Shown: piece after piece, positions 1 through 7,455 of the stretch
How positions within the stretch are numbered: the first letter of the stretch is position 1
How the letters are laid out: each line of letters begins with the position of its first letter
IMG/VR virus record: IMGVR_UViG_3300047335_000068
Span: 1-59,809 of that record
DNA: 59,809 nucleotides
Source: a virus
Strand: one strand, 5' to 3'
The notes under the pieces: generated by a model
The model's input: the letters and a program-made list of their open reading frames with translations, nothing else
Told to the model about the DNA's origin: nothing
Database searches by the model: none
Program-made: the position numbers and the translations under genes

Positions 1-323
1 GCCATCAAGCGCTCGATGGTGGCGAGCTCTTCTCTCGCGCCGTTGAGGTTGAGGACGTATTCCTCTTCCCCAGCCTCATGATTCATCCGCCGCGCTTGAT
101 GGCGAAGCCGGTCTGCGGGACTCTGATGGATCTTCTCTGCATCCACCAAATCGAGAGCAGCCGCTTGGCGCTCAAGGCCCTGAGCTTCGTAGCTCACCAC
201 TTTGCGCCGCGCGGCCTGGCGCTGCGCATAAAGCACCAGCCACTTGCCGTCTGGCGTGTAGCGTGCGCCCGCGACGAAGAATTCCTGCTGGAAATCGGAA
301 TTCGACTGATGCGTCGCGTGCAT
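1..323 (-). CDS. Small tail-region protein, 5' part (crosses the window edge)
   Basis: This is the first 107 codons of a gene that leaves the window at base 1. Its ATG overlaps the stop of the upstream tail gene (TGATG at 325-321). The protein is hydrophilic, begins MHATHQSNSDFQQEFF, and has an alpha-helical, Glu/Arg-rich second half. Joining base 1 to base 59809 keeps the frame open for 12 more codons, giving about 119 aa and a TGA at 59775-59773. It lies between a fibre-like protein and the glycine-rich adhesin-like gene. I do not recognise the family; a fibre-assembly or tail accessory role is only a guess from position. Confidence 0.75.
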   Translation of the reverse strand, partial: MHATHQSNSDFQQEFFVAGARYTPDGKWLVLYAQRQAARRKVVSYEAQGLERQAAALDLVDAEKIHQSPADRLRHQARRMNHEAGEEEYVLNLNGAREELATIERLM

Positions 324-1291
324 CACATATTCCCTGGATTGCTTGAGGCTGGAAAATAAACCTGCTGCTCGCCACCGTCCGGCGCAAATGCGGTCGGCGA
401 TATGGAGACAGTTTGTGTTGCCCAGTTATAAAATTCAATTCCATTGACGATTGGAGTAGCGCTCCCCCATTCAAAGAAGACGGCATAAGTTGCGTTGCTG
501 ACGCCGGCGCTCTGTTCGGTATTGCCCATCTCATAGGACGCGAATGTCTTGGTGAACGCAGGCCCCGCCGCGGTAGTGTTGGTCGCGAACGTGTAGACGC
601 TGGAGCCGAAGGTCACAGCAAATTCACTACTCAAAGACTGTGAGATTGCTTGGGTCGCGCAACTCGCGGACCCGATGCCCGGTGTAATGCCAGTGCCACC
701 CGGCGGAGTAATCGAGAAGGCCGTTGACACTCCGGTCGCGAAGACGATGTCGCTCGTAAAGAAATAGCCCGTTGTCGCAGAATTTAGAGGTTGCGGAGAA
801 GCGACGGGAACGGCAGCAAGAGGACTAGAGCCGCTGACTGGCGAGTAGGAATGTGAGGCAAATGTCGCAATGACGTACCCCACGACAGTCGGCACATACC
901 CGGACCCAGGCGGATAAGCACCGAAAACGCTGTATAGGATGAGATACCCGTTTGCGACGTTAGACGCACTAAAATCGTATTGGTGTACGATGCCCCACCC
1001 TGCGTCCTGAATAATCATGGCCTCGGTGGCGAAGGTAAACAGGAAGTTTTCGCCGGCCTCCGAGTTGTTGGTGTTGTAGAGGACTTCAGTGGAGTTGCCG
1101 ACCGATCCGCCGAAGGAGGCAAAAGGCTCTCCGAACGACGGCAGTGACGTAATGGCATAAGTCGCGAAGTCAAAACGAAAAGCCGCAACATCGTCGGATC
1201 GGCCGCTAATGGCGTAACCGGCGCTCGTGGGCGGGCCGCCCCCGCCCCCGGAGCCCGTGCTCCATAGCCAGAAATCCCATAGATGCGGCAT
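323..1291 (-). CDS. Putative tail fibre or distal tail protein
   Basis: A 322 aa protein rich in Gly, Ser, Thr, Ala and aromatic residues, typical of beta-structured virion proteins. A short WLW-containing N-terminus leads into a Gly-rich linker at about residues 13-20. There is no signal peptide or membrane segment. It sits directly downstream of the tail-fibre N-terminal-type gene (stop and start separated by one base), which makes it part of the fibre cassette. I see no enzymatic motif and recognise no domain. It is probably a distal fibre or receptor-contact subunit, inferred from position and composition. Confidence 0.7.
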   Translation of the reverse strand: MPHLWDFWLWSTGSGGGGGPPTSAGYAISGRSDDVAAFRFDFATYAITSLPSFGEPFASFGGSVGNSTEVLYNTNNSEAGENFLFTFATEAMIIQDAGWGIVHQYDFSASNVANGYLILYSVFGAYPPGSGYVPTVVGYVIATFASHSYSPVSGSSPLAAVPVASPQPLNSATTGYFFTSDIVFATGVSTAFSITPPGGTGITPGIGSASCATQAISQSLSSEFAVTFGSSVYTFATNTTAAGPAFTKTFASYEMGNTEQSAGVSNATYAVFFEWGSATPIVNGIEFYNWATQTVSISPTAFAPDGGEQQVYFPASSNPGNM

Positions 1292-1292
1292 A

Positions 1293-1889
1293 TCAGGCTA
1301 CCGAGCCGGCAAGCGTAAACGAAAGACTTGCGGCCGTTGAGTCAACGGACGAGGGCGCCGTCACGGTCAGGCGATCGCCCGCCACCAGGATCACGGTCGA
1401 AGCGGCGGTGAATGTGGCCGTATGGGAGCTAGCTGCGAAAACCATGGTGCCCACGGACGTGCCGTTCTGCGCGACCACAAACGTCATTGACGCAGTAGGG
1501 GCAGTATTGAGATAGCCGGCGCTGGCTGTGAAGCTTGCGGGAAATGTCGTCTGCCGCACGGCGATGAGTTCGAGCACAATCTGGTAGGACGTTAGCGCGC
1601 CCGAAGCACCGCCCGAGATATCGTAAGGGATCGATGTGGTTCCCGCAGCGATCATGCTCTGGATTGCGGTGAAGACTTGGTTTCTGACGGTCTTGCTCAG
1701 CGTACCGCCAGCGCCCGTGACGATATTGCACAGTTCTTCCTGGACAGCATTCAGCCAGTCGTCGTCAACGATGGTAGCTGCCACGCCGGACCCTGGGTTT
1801 CCATCGGTAAAAAACGAATTTGGGTTTGGTCCAACAGCACCGGGCGTCGGCAACGTGGTCGCGGCGGTGGAATTATCGATTTGATACAT
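1293..1889 (-). CDS. Tail fibre protein with Mu/P2-type N-terminal motif
   Basis: A 198 aa protein starting MYQIDNSTAATTLPTPG and continuing FFTDGNP...ATIVDDDWLNAVQEEL. This is the conserved N-terminal motif of many phage tail fibres that attach to a Mu-like baseplate. The C-terminal half (about residues 100-198) is Ser/Thr/Ala rich and probably beta-structured. The ATG at 1889 has a GAGG ribosome site just upstream. It follows the gp48-like baseplate gene, the usual place for fibre genes in contractile phages. At 198 aa it is short for a whole fibre, so the receptor-binding part may be supplied by the next genes. Confidence 0.85.
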   Translation of the reverse strand: MYQIDNSTAATTLPTPGAVGPNPNSFFTDGNPGSGVAATIVDDDWLNAVQEELCNIVTGAGGTLSKTVRNQVFTAIQSMIAAGTTSIPYDISGGASGALTSYQIVLELIAVRQTTFPASFTASAGYLNTAPTASMTFVVAQNGTSVGTMVFAASSHTATFTAASTVILVAGDRLTVTAPSSVDSTAASLSFTLAGSVA

Positions 1890-1900
1890 CGGAACCTCAG

Positions 1901-2533
1901 TCAGATAAAGGCGGAGGTAAAATCAGTGCTAAAGTCGGAGTAACCGAAGATTACCTTCGTATGCGCGGGTGACAGGCGCTCAATCTCGCATTGCAAGACG
2001 AGGTTGCCCCATGAGGCCAATGGTTCGCCGGCCGAACCGGTGCCGGCAGAGAAGTAAAATATGCTGACCGCTGGGGCGTTGACCCGCCAAGCGAAAGCCC
2101 ATTCTTGGGAGCAATCTGGCTGGCCGGCGCGGCTGGCTCCAGCCCTGAACGGCGCATACTGCGCGATGCTTATGTCGTAGCCGAGGGCCTTGGCAAAATT
2201 GACGAAATAGCTGATCGACTGGCCGCCGCTGGCAGTAAAGCGCGCGAGAACCTGCGCCTGTTGTTGCGCGAGCGTAGGAAGCGCCCCCGCGCAAGGGTCG
2301 GGCAGCCCGAGCGACTCTTGCCATTCTGGCAAGAGCTCGACCGTAGTCGAGGGAAAGCCGTCGATCAGCAAATTCGCAGCGCGCGCGACAAGCCGCTGGA
2401 ACGTGGGGGCAAGCGCCGCGATCGTCTGCGCCTGCACGCTCAGCGGGTCGCGCGGCCAAGCCTTGCCGGTCGGCAAATGCTGCTGAAAAGCCGTCGCCAG
2501 GTCGGCGTCGGTCCATGCGGGAATGCCTGACAT
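1901..2533 (-). CDS. Baseplate/tail protein, Mu gp48-like (YmfQ/DUF2313 family)
   Basis: A 210 aa protein that starts with AWTDADLATAFQQHLPTG and WPRDP, followed by PEWQESLGLPDPCAG near residue 70. These are family hallmarks of Mu gp48 (YmfQ, DUF2313). In Mu-like tails this protein caps the wedge between the baseplate J protein and the fibres. The gene lies exactly in the Mu order gp45-gp46-gp47-gp48-fibre, with three bases between it and the gp47-like gene. Nothing looks truncated. Confidence 0.9.
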   Translation of the reverse strand: MSGIPAWTDADLATAFQQHLPTGKAWPRDPLSVQAQTIAALAPTFQRLVARAANLLIDGFPSTTVELLPEWQESLGLPDPCAGALPTLAQQQAQVLARFTASGGQSISYFVNFAKALGYDISIAQYAPFRAGASRAGQPDCSQEWAFAWRVNAPAVSIFYFSAGTGSAGEPLASWGNLVLQCEIERLSPAHTKVIFGYSDFSTDFTSAFI

Positions 2534-2536
2534 GGA

Positions 2537-3730
2537 TCAGCTGGAGAAGGTAATCGTGCCGAGCGTCGGCAGGTCGCCCGTTGGCGGAGTGATCGGGGAC
2601 GAGGGCGACGGCACCGAAAAGGATGTGACACCCGCGACGGACGAGATCGCGCCGAACCAATCGGAAGCCACAATGCTTGGCCACGCCGCGCCGGTCGCCG
2701 GGTTCGTCGTTCCGCCGACGTTCCCGTATTGCAGGAACATATTCTGCAGGGCAGCGGTGATCGCGGCCTGGTTCGCGCCGGTATTGGCCGAGCCCAGATT
2801 GGTGATCGTGAAGTTGGTCGGGTAGGCTGTCGGCGCATAGCTGTAGACGAGCGCGGTCACCGGCTGCTTGAGGATGATGCCATTGGCGACGGTCAGCTGG
2901 TCACCTGTCGCGACCGTCGCGCGAGGCGTCACGCCGTCGGGCCCCACATCGTATTGCGAGACGCCGTTCGACCCCTGCGGAAACCCGCCAAAGGCCGCCT
3001 CGGTGATATCGAACATCGTGAAGACGGTGACGGTGCCAGCCCCGCCGAGGTTCGGGGCGACCCATGCGCGCGTGACACCGGCGATGTCGGTCGCCCACTC
3101 GATGTAGTCCGCGCGATCGCCGCCCTGCGGAGGAGCCGCGTATTCGGCCAGCATCCGCGTGCGGTAAGCCGAAAAGGTCTCCTGGTTCGCGCCAGCGGTC
3201 AGCACCGTTCCAGTGCCCACCGAGGGGATGCCGGGGATCGGCGTCTCGATCGTCATGGTCGCCGTCCCGCCGACGACGATGTTATTCAGGCCGGTCGTCA
3301 GCGCCACGCAGGGCGCGGTCACCGCCCCGGCCGAGACCGTCGCGTCGGCGGTCGTCTGAAACTGAATGCCGTCCTGCCGATTGATCAGCGTGCCGATCGG
3401 CAGATCCGTGCCATTCACGCCCCCGGTCGAGACCGTGAACTGATCGGTCTCGGCCGTCGCATCCTTGGGGTAGACGCCCTTCAGCGCGCCCCAGGCATAG
3501 GCCCATTCGTCGGTCGCCGTATAAGGGTTGGTCTGCAGCGAGATGTAGTCGAGATAGCCGTAGAGCTCATAGGTCAGCCCGGCTTCGGCGTTGCCGACAT
3601 CGAGCAGCACGGCCTGGCTCAGCAGGCCTTCCAGCTGAAGGCCGATCGTCGGGCTCGTAATCTGCGCGGCAATGATGTCGTTTTGAACCTGAGTGAGCAG
3701 CTGTTGGAGCGTCGGCCGCGCATAGGGCAA
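2537..3730 (-). CDS. Baseplate J-like protein (Mu gp47-like)
   Basis: A 397 aa protein with the layout of the Baseplate_J family. The N-terminus MPYARPTLQQLLTQVQND is followed by a helical region and the WAYAWGALKGVYPKDATAE segment near residue 90. A repeated beta-domain core follows (IPGIPSVGTGTVLTAGANQE) with an R-rich stretch YRTRMLAEYAAPPQGGDRAD and the APNLGGAGTVTVFTM motif. It forms the wedge of the contractile baseplate. Length fits the family. It lies between gp46-like and gp48-like genes. Confidence 0.93.
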   Translation of the reverse strand: MPYARPTLQQLLTQVQNDIIAAQITSPTIGLQLEGLLSQAVLLDVGNAEAGLTYELYGYLDYISLQTNPYTATDEWAYAWGALKGVYPKDATAETDQFTVSTGGVNGTDLPIGTLINRQDGIQFQTTADATVSAGAVTAPCVALTTGLNNIVVGGTATMTIETPIPGIPSVGTGTVLTAGANQETFSAYRTRMLAEYAAPPQGGDRADYIEWATDIAGVTRAWVAPNLGGAGTVTVFTMFDITEAAFGGFPQGSNGVSQYDVGPDGVTPRATVATGDQLTVANGIILKQPVTALVYSYAPTAYPTNFTITNLGSANTGANQAAITAALQNMFLQYGNVGGTTNPATGAAWPSIVASDWFGAISSVAGVTSFSVPSPSSPITPPTGDLPTLGTITFSS

Positions 3731-3733
3731 AGC

Positions 3734-4183
3734 TCAGCCTCCGGCCCAGACCCAGGCAAATTGGAATTGATTGACGGCGCCGCTCGGCTCGACGAGCTCT
3801 ATCGAGAGCGCGATCGTGTCCGGGCCGGCAAAGGTCGCGGTGACATTGATCGTCGCCGCCACCCCCTCGGTGATGAGCCAGGCCAGCGCGTCGCTCGCAT
3901 AGGTCTCCGCTTGCAGGAGGAGCGTGGTTCTGTCGCCAATCGCGGTCCGCTCCAGGAGCCAGAGCAGCGAGCCGATCTGGATCCCTGTGTAGCTGTCCGA
4001 CCAGCAACCACGGAGGTCGGCCGATGGGTAGGGAAGGGTCGTGCCTGCTGGCGCGCGCTTGTCAGTGAAAAGGCTGCGGATGACGGCGGTCTGAAGCGTG
4101 TTGCCGCTCACCAGGTCACCGACGCCCACCTGCCAGTCCGCGTGCTGGTTGACGTTATCCCAGACGAGGGTCAGATCGCCCAA
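3734..4183 (-). CDS. Mu gp46-like baseplate protein
   Basis: A 149 aa protein starting MGDLTLVWD, with DLVSGNTLQTAVIRSLFTDKRAP and a C-terminal segment on ETYASDALAWLITEGVAA. This is the pattern of the GP46/gpW-like baseplate subunit of Mu-like phages, which connects the central hub to the wedge. It ends in WVWAGG. It sits between the gp45-like spike-assembly gene and the gp47-like gene with two- and three-base gaps. The family call is firm; the structural role is by analogy with Mu. Confidence 0.88.
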   Translation of the reverse strand: MGDLTLVWDNVNQHADWQVGVGDLVSGNTLQTAVIRSLFTDKRAPAGTTLPYPSADLRGCWSDSYTGIQIGSLLWLLERTAIGDRTTLLLQAETYASDALAWLITEGVAATINVTATFAGPDTIALSIELVEPSGAVNQFQFAWVWAGG

Positions 4184-4185
4184 TT

Positions 4186-4836
4186 TCAGGTGCCGGGCTG
4201 CGGCGGCCCGGACAAGCCAGTGCCCCCGCCATTCTGCTGCTGATGATTCAAGAGGCTCACCTGGCTGGCTCCCGAGTTCGCAATGACGTCCCCGGTTGTC
4301 TTGATCGTGCCGGTGAAGTTCAGAGCCGTGCCGCCCTCGCCGGTGCCGGTGATGGCGTTGTCGACCGTCACGATGCCGGTGCAGCTGTCCAGCAGGATTC
4401 CGCTCGAGCTCGTCACGATCTGATTGCCGAATTTGTCCTGGAGCACGAAGCCGGCCGAGGTGCTGGTGAGCGTGTTTCCGCTCTTGTCGGTCCAGCGGAT
4501 GCCCGCGCGGTTGATGTGAACCGACTGGCCCTGGTCGTCGTAGATTGCGGCCTCGCCCTCGACGAGCGAGAATTGGTAGCGCTGATCGTTCGACGCCACG
4601 ACCACAGCGCGTCCGAAATCGCCGGACATGGAAACCGTCAGATGGTCACAGCCAAGATGGGGCCGGCTGGCGAAGCCGTATTGCTGCATGAACGGCGTCG
4701 TGTCCGTGGTCGTCGCGAGCGACGTGTAGCCCAGCTGCACGGTGCGAATCGCGCCGCCATCGGTCACCGCCGTCGTGCCGCGCGCGAGGGCCACGACCTG
4801 CAGCGAGCGCCGCCAGAGGCGCTTTACCGCGTCCAT
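4186..4836 (-). CDS. Baseplate assembly/spike protein, Mu gp45-like
   Basis: A 216 aa protein beginning MDAVKRLWRRSLQVVAL. The conserved central part of the Mu gp45 (gpV-type) spike family is visible: YGFASRPHLGCDHLTVSMSG near residue 52, then GEAAIYDDQGQSVHINR near residue 92. The C-terminal half is made of short repeating beta strands (GNTLTSTSAGFVLQDKFGNQ), as in trimeric membrane-piercing spikes. The start overlaps the stop of the hub gene (TGATG). This is likely the tip of the tail tube. Confidence 0.9.
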   Translation of the reverse strand: MDAVKRLWRRSLQVVALARGTTAVTDGGAIRTVQLGYTSLATTTDTTPFMQQYGFASRPHLGCDHLTVSMSGDFGRAVVVASNDQRYQFSLVEGEAAIYDDQGQSVHINRAGIRWTDKSGNTLTSTSAGFVLQDKFGNQIVTSSSGILLDSCTGIVTVDNAITGTGEGGTALNFTGTIKTTGDVIANSGASQVSLLNHQQQNGGGTGLSGPPQPGT

Positions 4837-6113
4837 CAGCTTGTGCCTTGTGGGCTGTTGCCGCCTCCAAAAGGCAGCGGCGCAGCGTTTGAAGTCCCGG
4901 TGCCGGAAGGCTGAGCGCTTTGGCCGATCTGCCAGAAAAACTGCTGGAGCACCGCCGGCTCGACCGCAAAGGCCTCCGGCGGCATCAGCGTGACTTCCGC
5001 GCGCGTGCCTTGCTCATCGCGCAGGAACGAGACCTCCGTGATGAGCCAGGTCGCCTGGACCTTGGCCGATGGCAGCGACACCGGCGCGAGCCAGTTCGGC
5101 GTCCAGAGCGTGCCGTTGCTGTCGCGCCAGCTGTCGCACACCACCGTCACGGCCTGGCTGCGTCCGACGCGGCGCGCCATCTCCCACTGGATGCGCTGCT
5201 CGATGAGGTTCTGGGCGAGAAGGTCCGGTTCGGCCAGGATCAGGAGCGGGCGATAGCGCGGGTTGCCATCGGCGCGGGCTGGCAGGGTCGCGTCGGTCGC
5301 GAAGGGCACGCCGACATAGGGCAGCGGGAGCGTACTGGTATCATTGGTCAGCACCGAGGTCGTCTGCGTGATCGCCGCGATCGAGGTCATGCGATCCTGG
5401 GTCGTGAAGGTGCCCGTCACCGCCTGGACGTTGATGCCCTCCGTGAACCCCGACGCCATCGCATTGTCGCCAACGGAGGCGAGCACCAGGTTGCCTCCGG
5501 TGTCGTCGTAGACGAGCCTGGCATAGGCCCTGGCCGCGCGCTCGATGACCTCGTAGGGCGTCTCGGTGACGATGATGTTGAACTGCGGCAAGACGCCGGT
5601 GTCGCCGTCGGGAAGCGAAACGGTCACCCCGAAAGGCTGGCAGAGCTTCGTTGCCAGGCCGCCGAGGGTCGGATTGTTGAACTGGACGGTCTGCAAAAGG
5701 CACGAGCAGTCCACCAGGTCCTCGCACGTGGACCGGCCTCCAATGTGGACCTCATGCTGCTGCTTCGTGAGCGCAGGCGCATAGGTGTCGACATAACCCG
5801 TCAGCACGGCGTCCGAGCCAAGGCTCAGCACGCAGGGCGTGCCGGGGATCACGTCGATCGAGGTAAGCGAGCCGGGATAGAGCTCGGTCGCGATCAGGTC
5901 GAAATCGGCCGGGAACCGCTCGATGCCGCGCGTGACGCGGACATTCAGCCAGCCCGACAGCTGCATGGTGCCGAGCGTGATCGTGACGGTGTTGGGGTCG
6001 GGCGGAGGCTTCGGAGCCGCCACCGGAGGTCCATTGGGCGTGCCGAACGCCGCCTCACTCTCCTGAACGGACAATGCCCGTAGCTGAACTTCCGCAGGCG
6101 AGAGATCGCTCAA
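4836..6113 (-). CDS. Baseplate hub protein, Mu gp44-like
   Basis: A hub protein of about 425 aa. The family pattern is clear from residue 30 on: TITLGTMQLSGWLNVRVTRG, then ERFPADFDL, GYVDTYAPAL, HIGGRSTCEDLVDCS and PYEVIERAARAYARLVYDD. I chose the TTG at 6113, because the frame upstream only reads through the preceding gene and this TTG overlaps its stop as TTGA. The C-terminal end is a Gly/Pro-rich tail. In Mu-like tails gp44 forms the hub under the tube. The start is the least certain part. Confidence 0.85.
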   Translation of the reverse strand: MSDLSPAEVQLRALSVQESEAAFGTPNGPPVAAPKPPPDPNTVTITLGTMQLSGWLNVRVTRGIERFPADFDLIATELYPGSLTSIDVIPGTPCVLSLGSDAVLTGYVDTYAPALTKQQHEVHIGGRSTCEDLVDCSCLLQTVQFNNPTLGGLATKLCQPFGVTVSLPDGDTGVLPQFNIIVTETPYEVIERAARAYARLVYDDTGGNLVLASVGDNAMASGFTEGINVQAVTGTFTTQDRMTSIAAITQTTSVLTNDTSTLPLPYVGVPFATDATLPARADGNPRYRPLLILAEPDLLAQNLIEQRIQWEMARRVGRSQAVTVVCDSWRDSNGTLWTPNWLAPVSLPSAKVQATWLITEVSFLRDEQGTRAEVTLMPPEAFAVEPAVLQQFFWQIGQSAQPSGTGTSNAAPLPFGGGNSPQGTS

Positions 6114-6688
6114 GAGTTCAACGCCGTGAAGGACAGCGGCAGAAAAGCGGGGTTGATCGGGTTGGCGCTCGCGATCAGCTGGTCGGCCCGCGTCGCGTCG
6201 CCGTAGAGCTTGTAGGCCATCGGCAAGGCCGCCACAGGGACCGCTGTCGTGAAGGTCGCGAGCGTAGGCAGCTGCGCGCCCCGGGTCGTCAGATCCTGGA
6301 TCACCGCCGTCCGCAGCTGCTTGAGCGCGGCATAGGTCATGTCGTCGTCGGCGTCGGCCGCCACCAGCATCTCGGCGTCGATCAGCTCGGCCACCATGTT
6401 CCGCAGCGTGATGGCGTCGTTGTAGGAGCTCGGCTGGTATTCCGACGTGGCGCGCGCGAGCGAGATCAAGGCGCACCGGCGGGCCACGGCCGCCGTGATG
6501 GTCTCAGCCGTCGCGATCGTCTCGCCGATCGGCGCGGTGGCGACCGGCGGGGTCGGAAAATAGTCCGCAAGCGCCACCATCATCCGCACTTGGTCGGCGG
6601 GGTCGATCGCAGCAGCGCGGAGGGCTTCCGCAAGCGCGGCGAGGCCTGTGACCAGGGCGCTTGCCGCGGCCGTCACGGTGGCGCTCAT
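6110..6688 (-). CDS. C-terminal half of a DNA-circularisation-type tail protein (Mu gp43-like)
   Basis: A 192 aa, Ala-rich helical protein. Its last third, LPMAYKLYGDATRADQLIASAN followed by INPAFLPLSF, matches the C-terminal end of gp43/DNA-circularisation proteins. The N-terminal half of that family is encoded by the separate upstream gene at 6685-7455. The two overlap by four bases (ATGA), so translation is probably coupled and the protein works as two chains. Mu gp43 is a single protein, so the split is unusual. I see no slippery site that would fuse them. Confidence 0.75.
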   Translation of the reverse strand: MSATVTAAASALVTGLAALAEALRAAAIDPADQVRMMVALADYFPTPPVATAPIGETIATAETITAAVARRCALISLARATSEYQPSSYNDAITLRNMVAELIDAEMLVAADADDDMTYAALKQLRTAVIQDLTTRGAQLPTLATFTTAVPVAALPMAYKLYGDATRADQLIASANPINPAFLPLSFTALNS

Positions 6689-7455
6689 AGGGCGTTCGCC
6701 AGGCGTGTTGCCTCGGTCCCGGCGTCCTGCACCGTCGTGCGAGCGGTCGTCATGTTCGCCAGCACGCTTGAGAGGGTGCTGGTGCCCGAGACAGGGCCGG
6801 TGAGGCTGCCGAGCGAATAGCGCCCGAAGTTGCCCGTCAGGCCCTTCGTGGCGCCAATGACGAGGCCTGCGTCACCCACCAGGCTGTTCGCCTGGGCGAC
6901 GACGCCCTGCACCGCCGCGACCGCTCCTGTGACCACGGCCGCGCCCTGCTGGAGGTCTGCCGCGCCGGCCTCGGCGGGCTGCACGATGTCCGTCTGGAAA
7001 TCGATGCCGACACTCATCAGCGCGGTGTTGGCGAAATTCTCAACGTTCGTGATCGTGTTGGTGATGAAGCTCGGGAAGATCGGCGCGGGCTGCCCCTCGA
7101 CGAAGCTGAACTCCAGCTCGACCATGCGGCCCTTGTCGTACGTCTGCGTCGACGAGTAATCGACCAGCGAAACGCTGACAGCGCCGAGCGACGGGTGGAC
7201 GAGGGTCCCCGGCCCCGCGACCTCCACCGCCGCAAGCATCGTCTGTTCCTGGATGTAGCAATCGTCGCCCACCAGGAATCCGCGGAACGAATAGATTCGG
7301 GTGCCGCGCCCGAGGTCTTCGACCCAGACCGGATCCCGAAAAGGATACTCGTGCAGCGCCGTTTTCCGGCCGCGGACCAGGCGCGATTCCAGCACCGAAA
7401 AGCCGACACCGCGCCAGCTGGCAGGCTGGAGAAAGTTCAGCCAGCTCCCGCTCAC
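6685..7455 (-). CDS. DNA-circularisation protein N-terminal domain (Mu gp43-like)
   Basis: A 256 aa protein with the DNA_circ_N signature: WLNFLQPASWRGVGFSV at residues 5-21, then RGRKTALHEYPFRDPVWVEDLG and IYSFRGFLVGDDCY. Despite the family name it is a tail/baseplate protein near the tape measure in Mu-like phages. The domain fills residues 1-110 and the rest is helical and Ala-rich. It ends early compared with single-chain relatives; the missing C-terminal half is the next gene. The ATG overlaps the end of the tape measure gene by four bases. Confidence 0.88.
   Translation of the reverse strand: MSGSWLNFLQPASWRGVGFSVLESRLVRGRKTALHEYPFRDPVWVEDLGRGTRIYSFRGFLVGDDCYIQEQTMLAAVEVAGPGTLVHPSLGAVSVSLVDYSSTQTYDKGRMVELEFSFVEGQPAPIFPSFITNTITNVENFANTALMSVGIDFQTDIVQPAEAGAADLQQGAAVVTGAVAAVQGVVAQANSLVGDAGLVIGATKGLTGNFGRYSLGSLTGPVSGTSTLSSVLANMTTARTTVQDAGTEATRLANAL

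Noticed and set aside
1-323. Truncated gene at a phage-host junction
   Set aside because: The frame continues exactly at the other end of the window, so the edge is a cut in a circular map, not a prophage border.
2729-4243. 504-codon plus-strand open frame opposite the baseplate genes
   Set aside because: It is antisense to clear gp46/gp47-like genes and reads as Arg/Gly/Asp-rich shadow protein caused by high GC; no ribosome site or family pattern. The same holds for long antisense frames at 8118-9800, 11091-12302, 14985-16319, 16189-17616, 23290-24834 and 34779-36071.
6113-6476. Longer hub protein starting at 6476
   Set aside because: The extra 121 residues are Arg/Gly/His-rich out-of-frame translation of the gp43 C-terminal gene.
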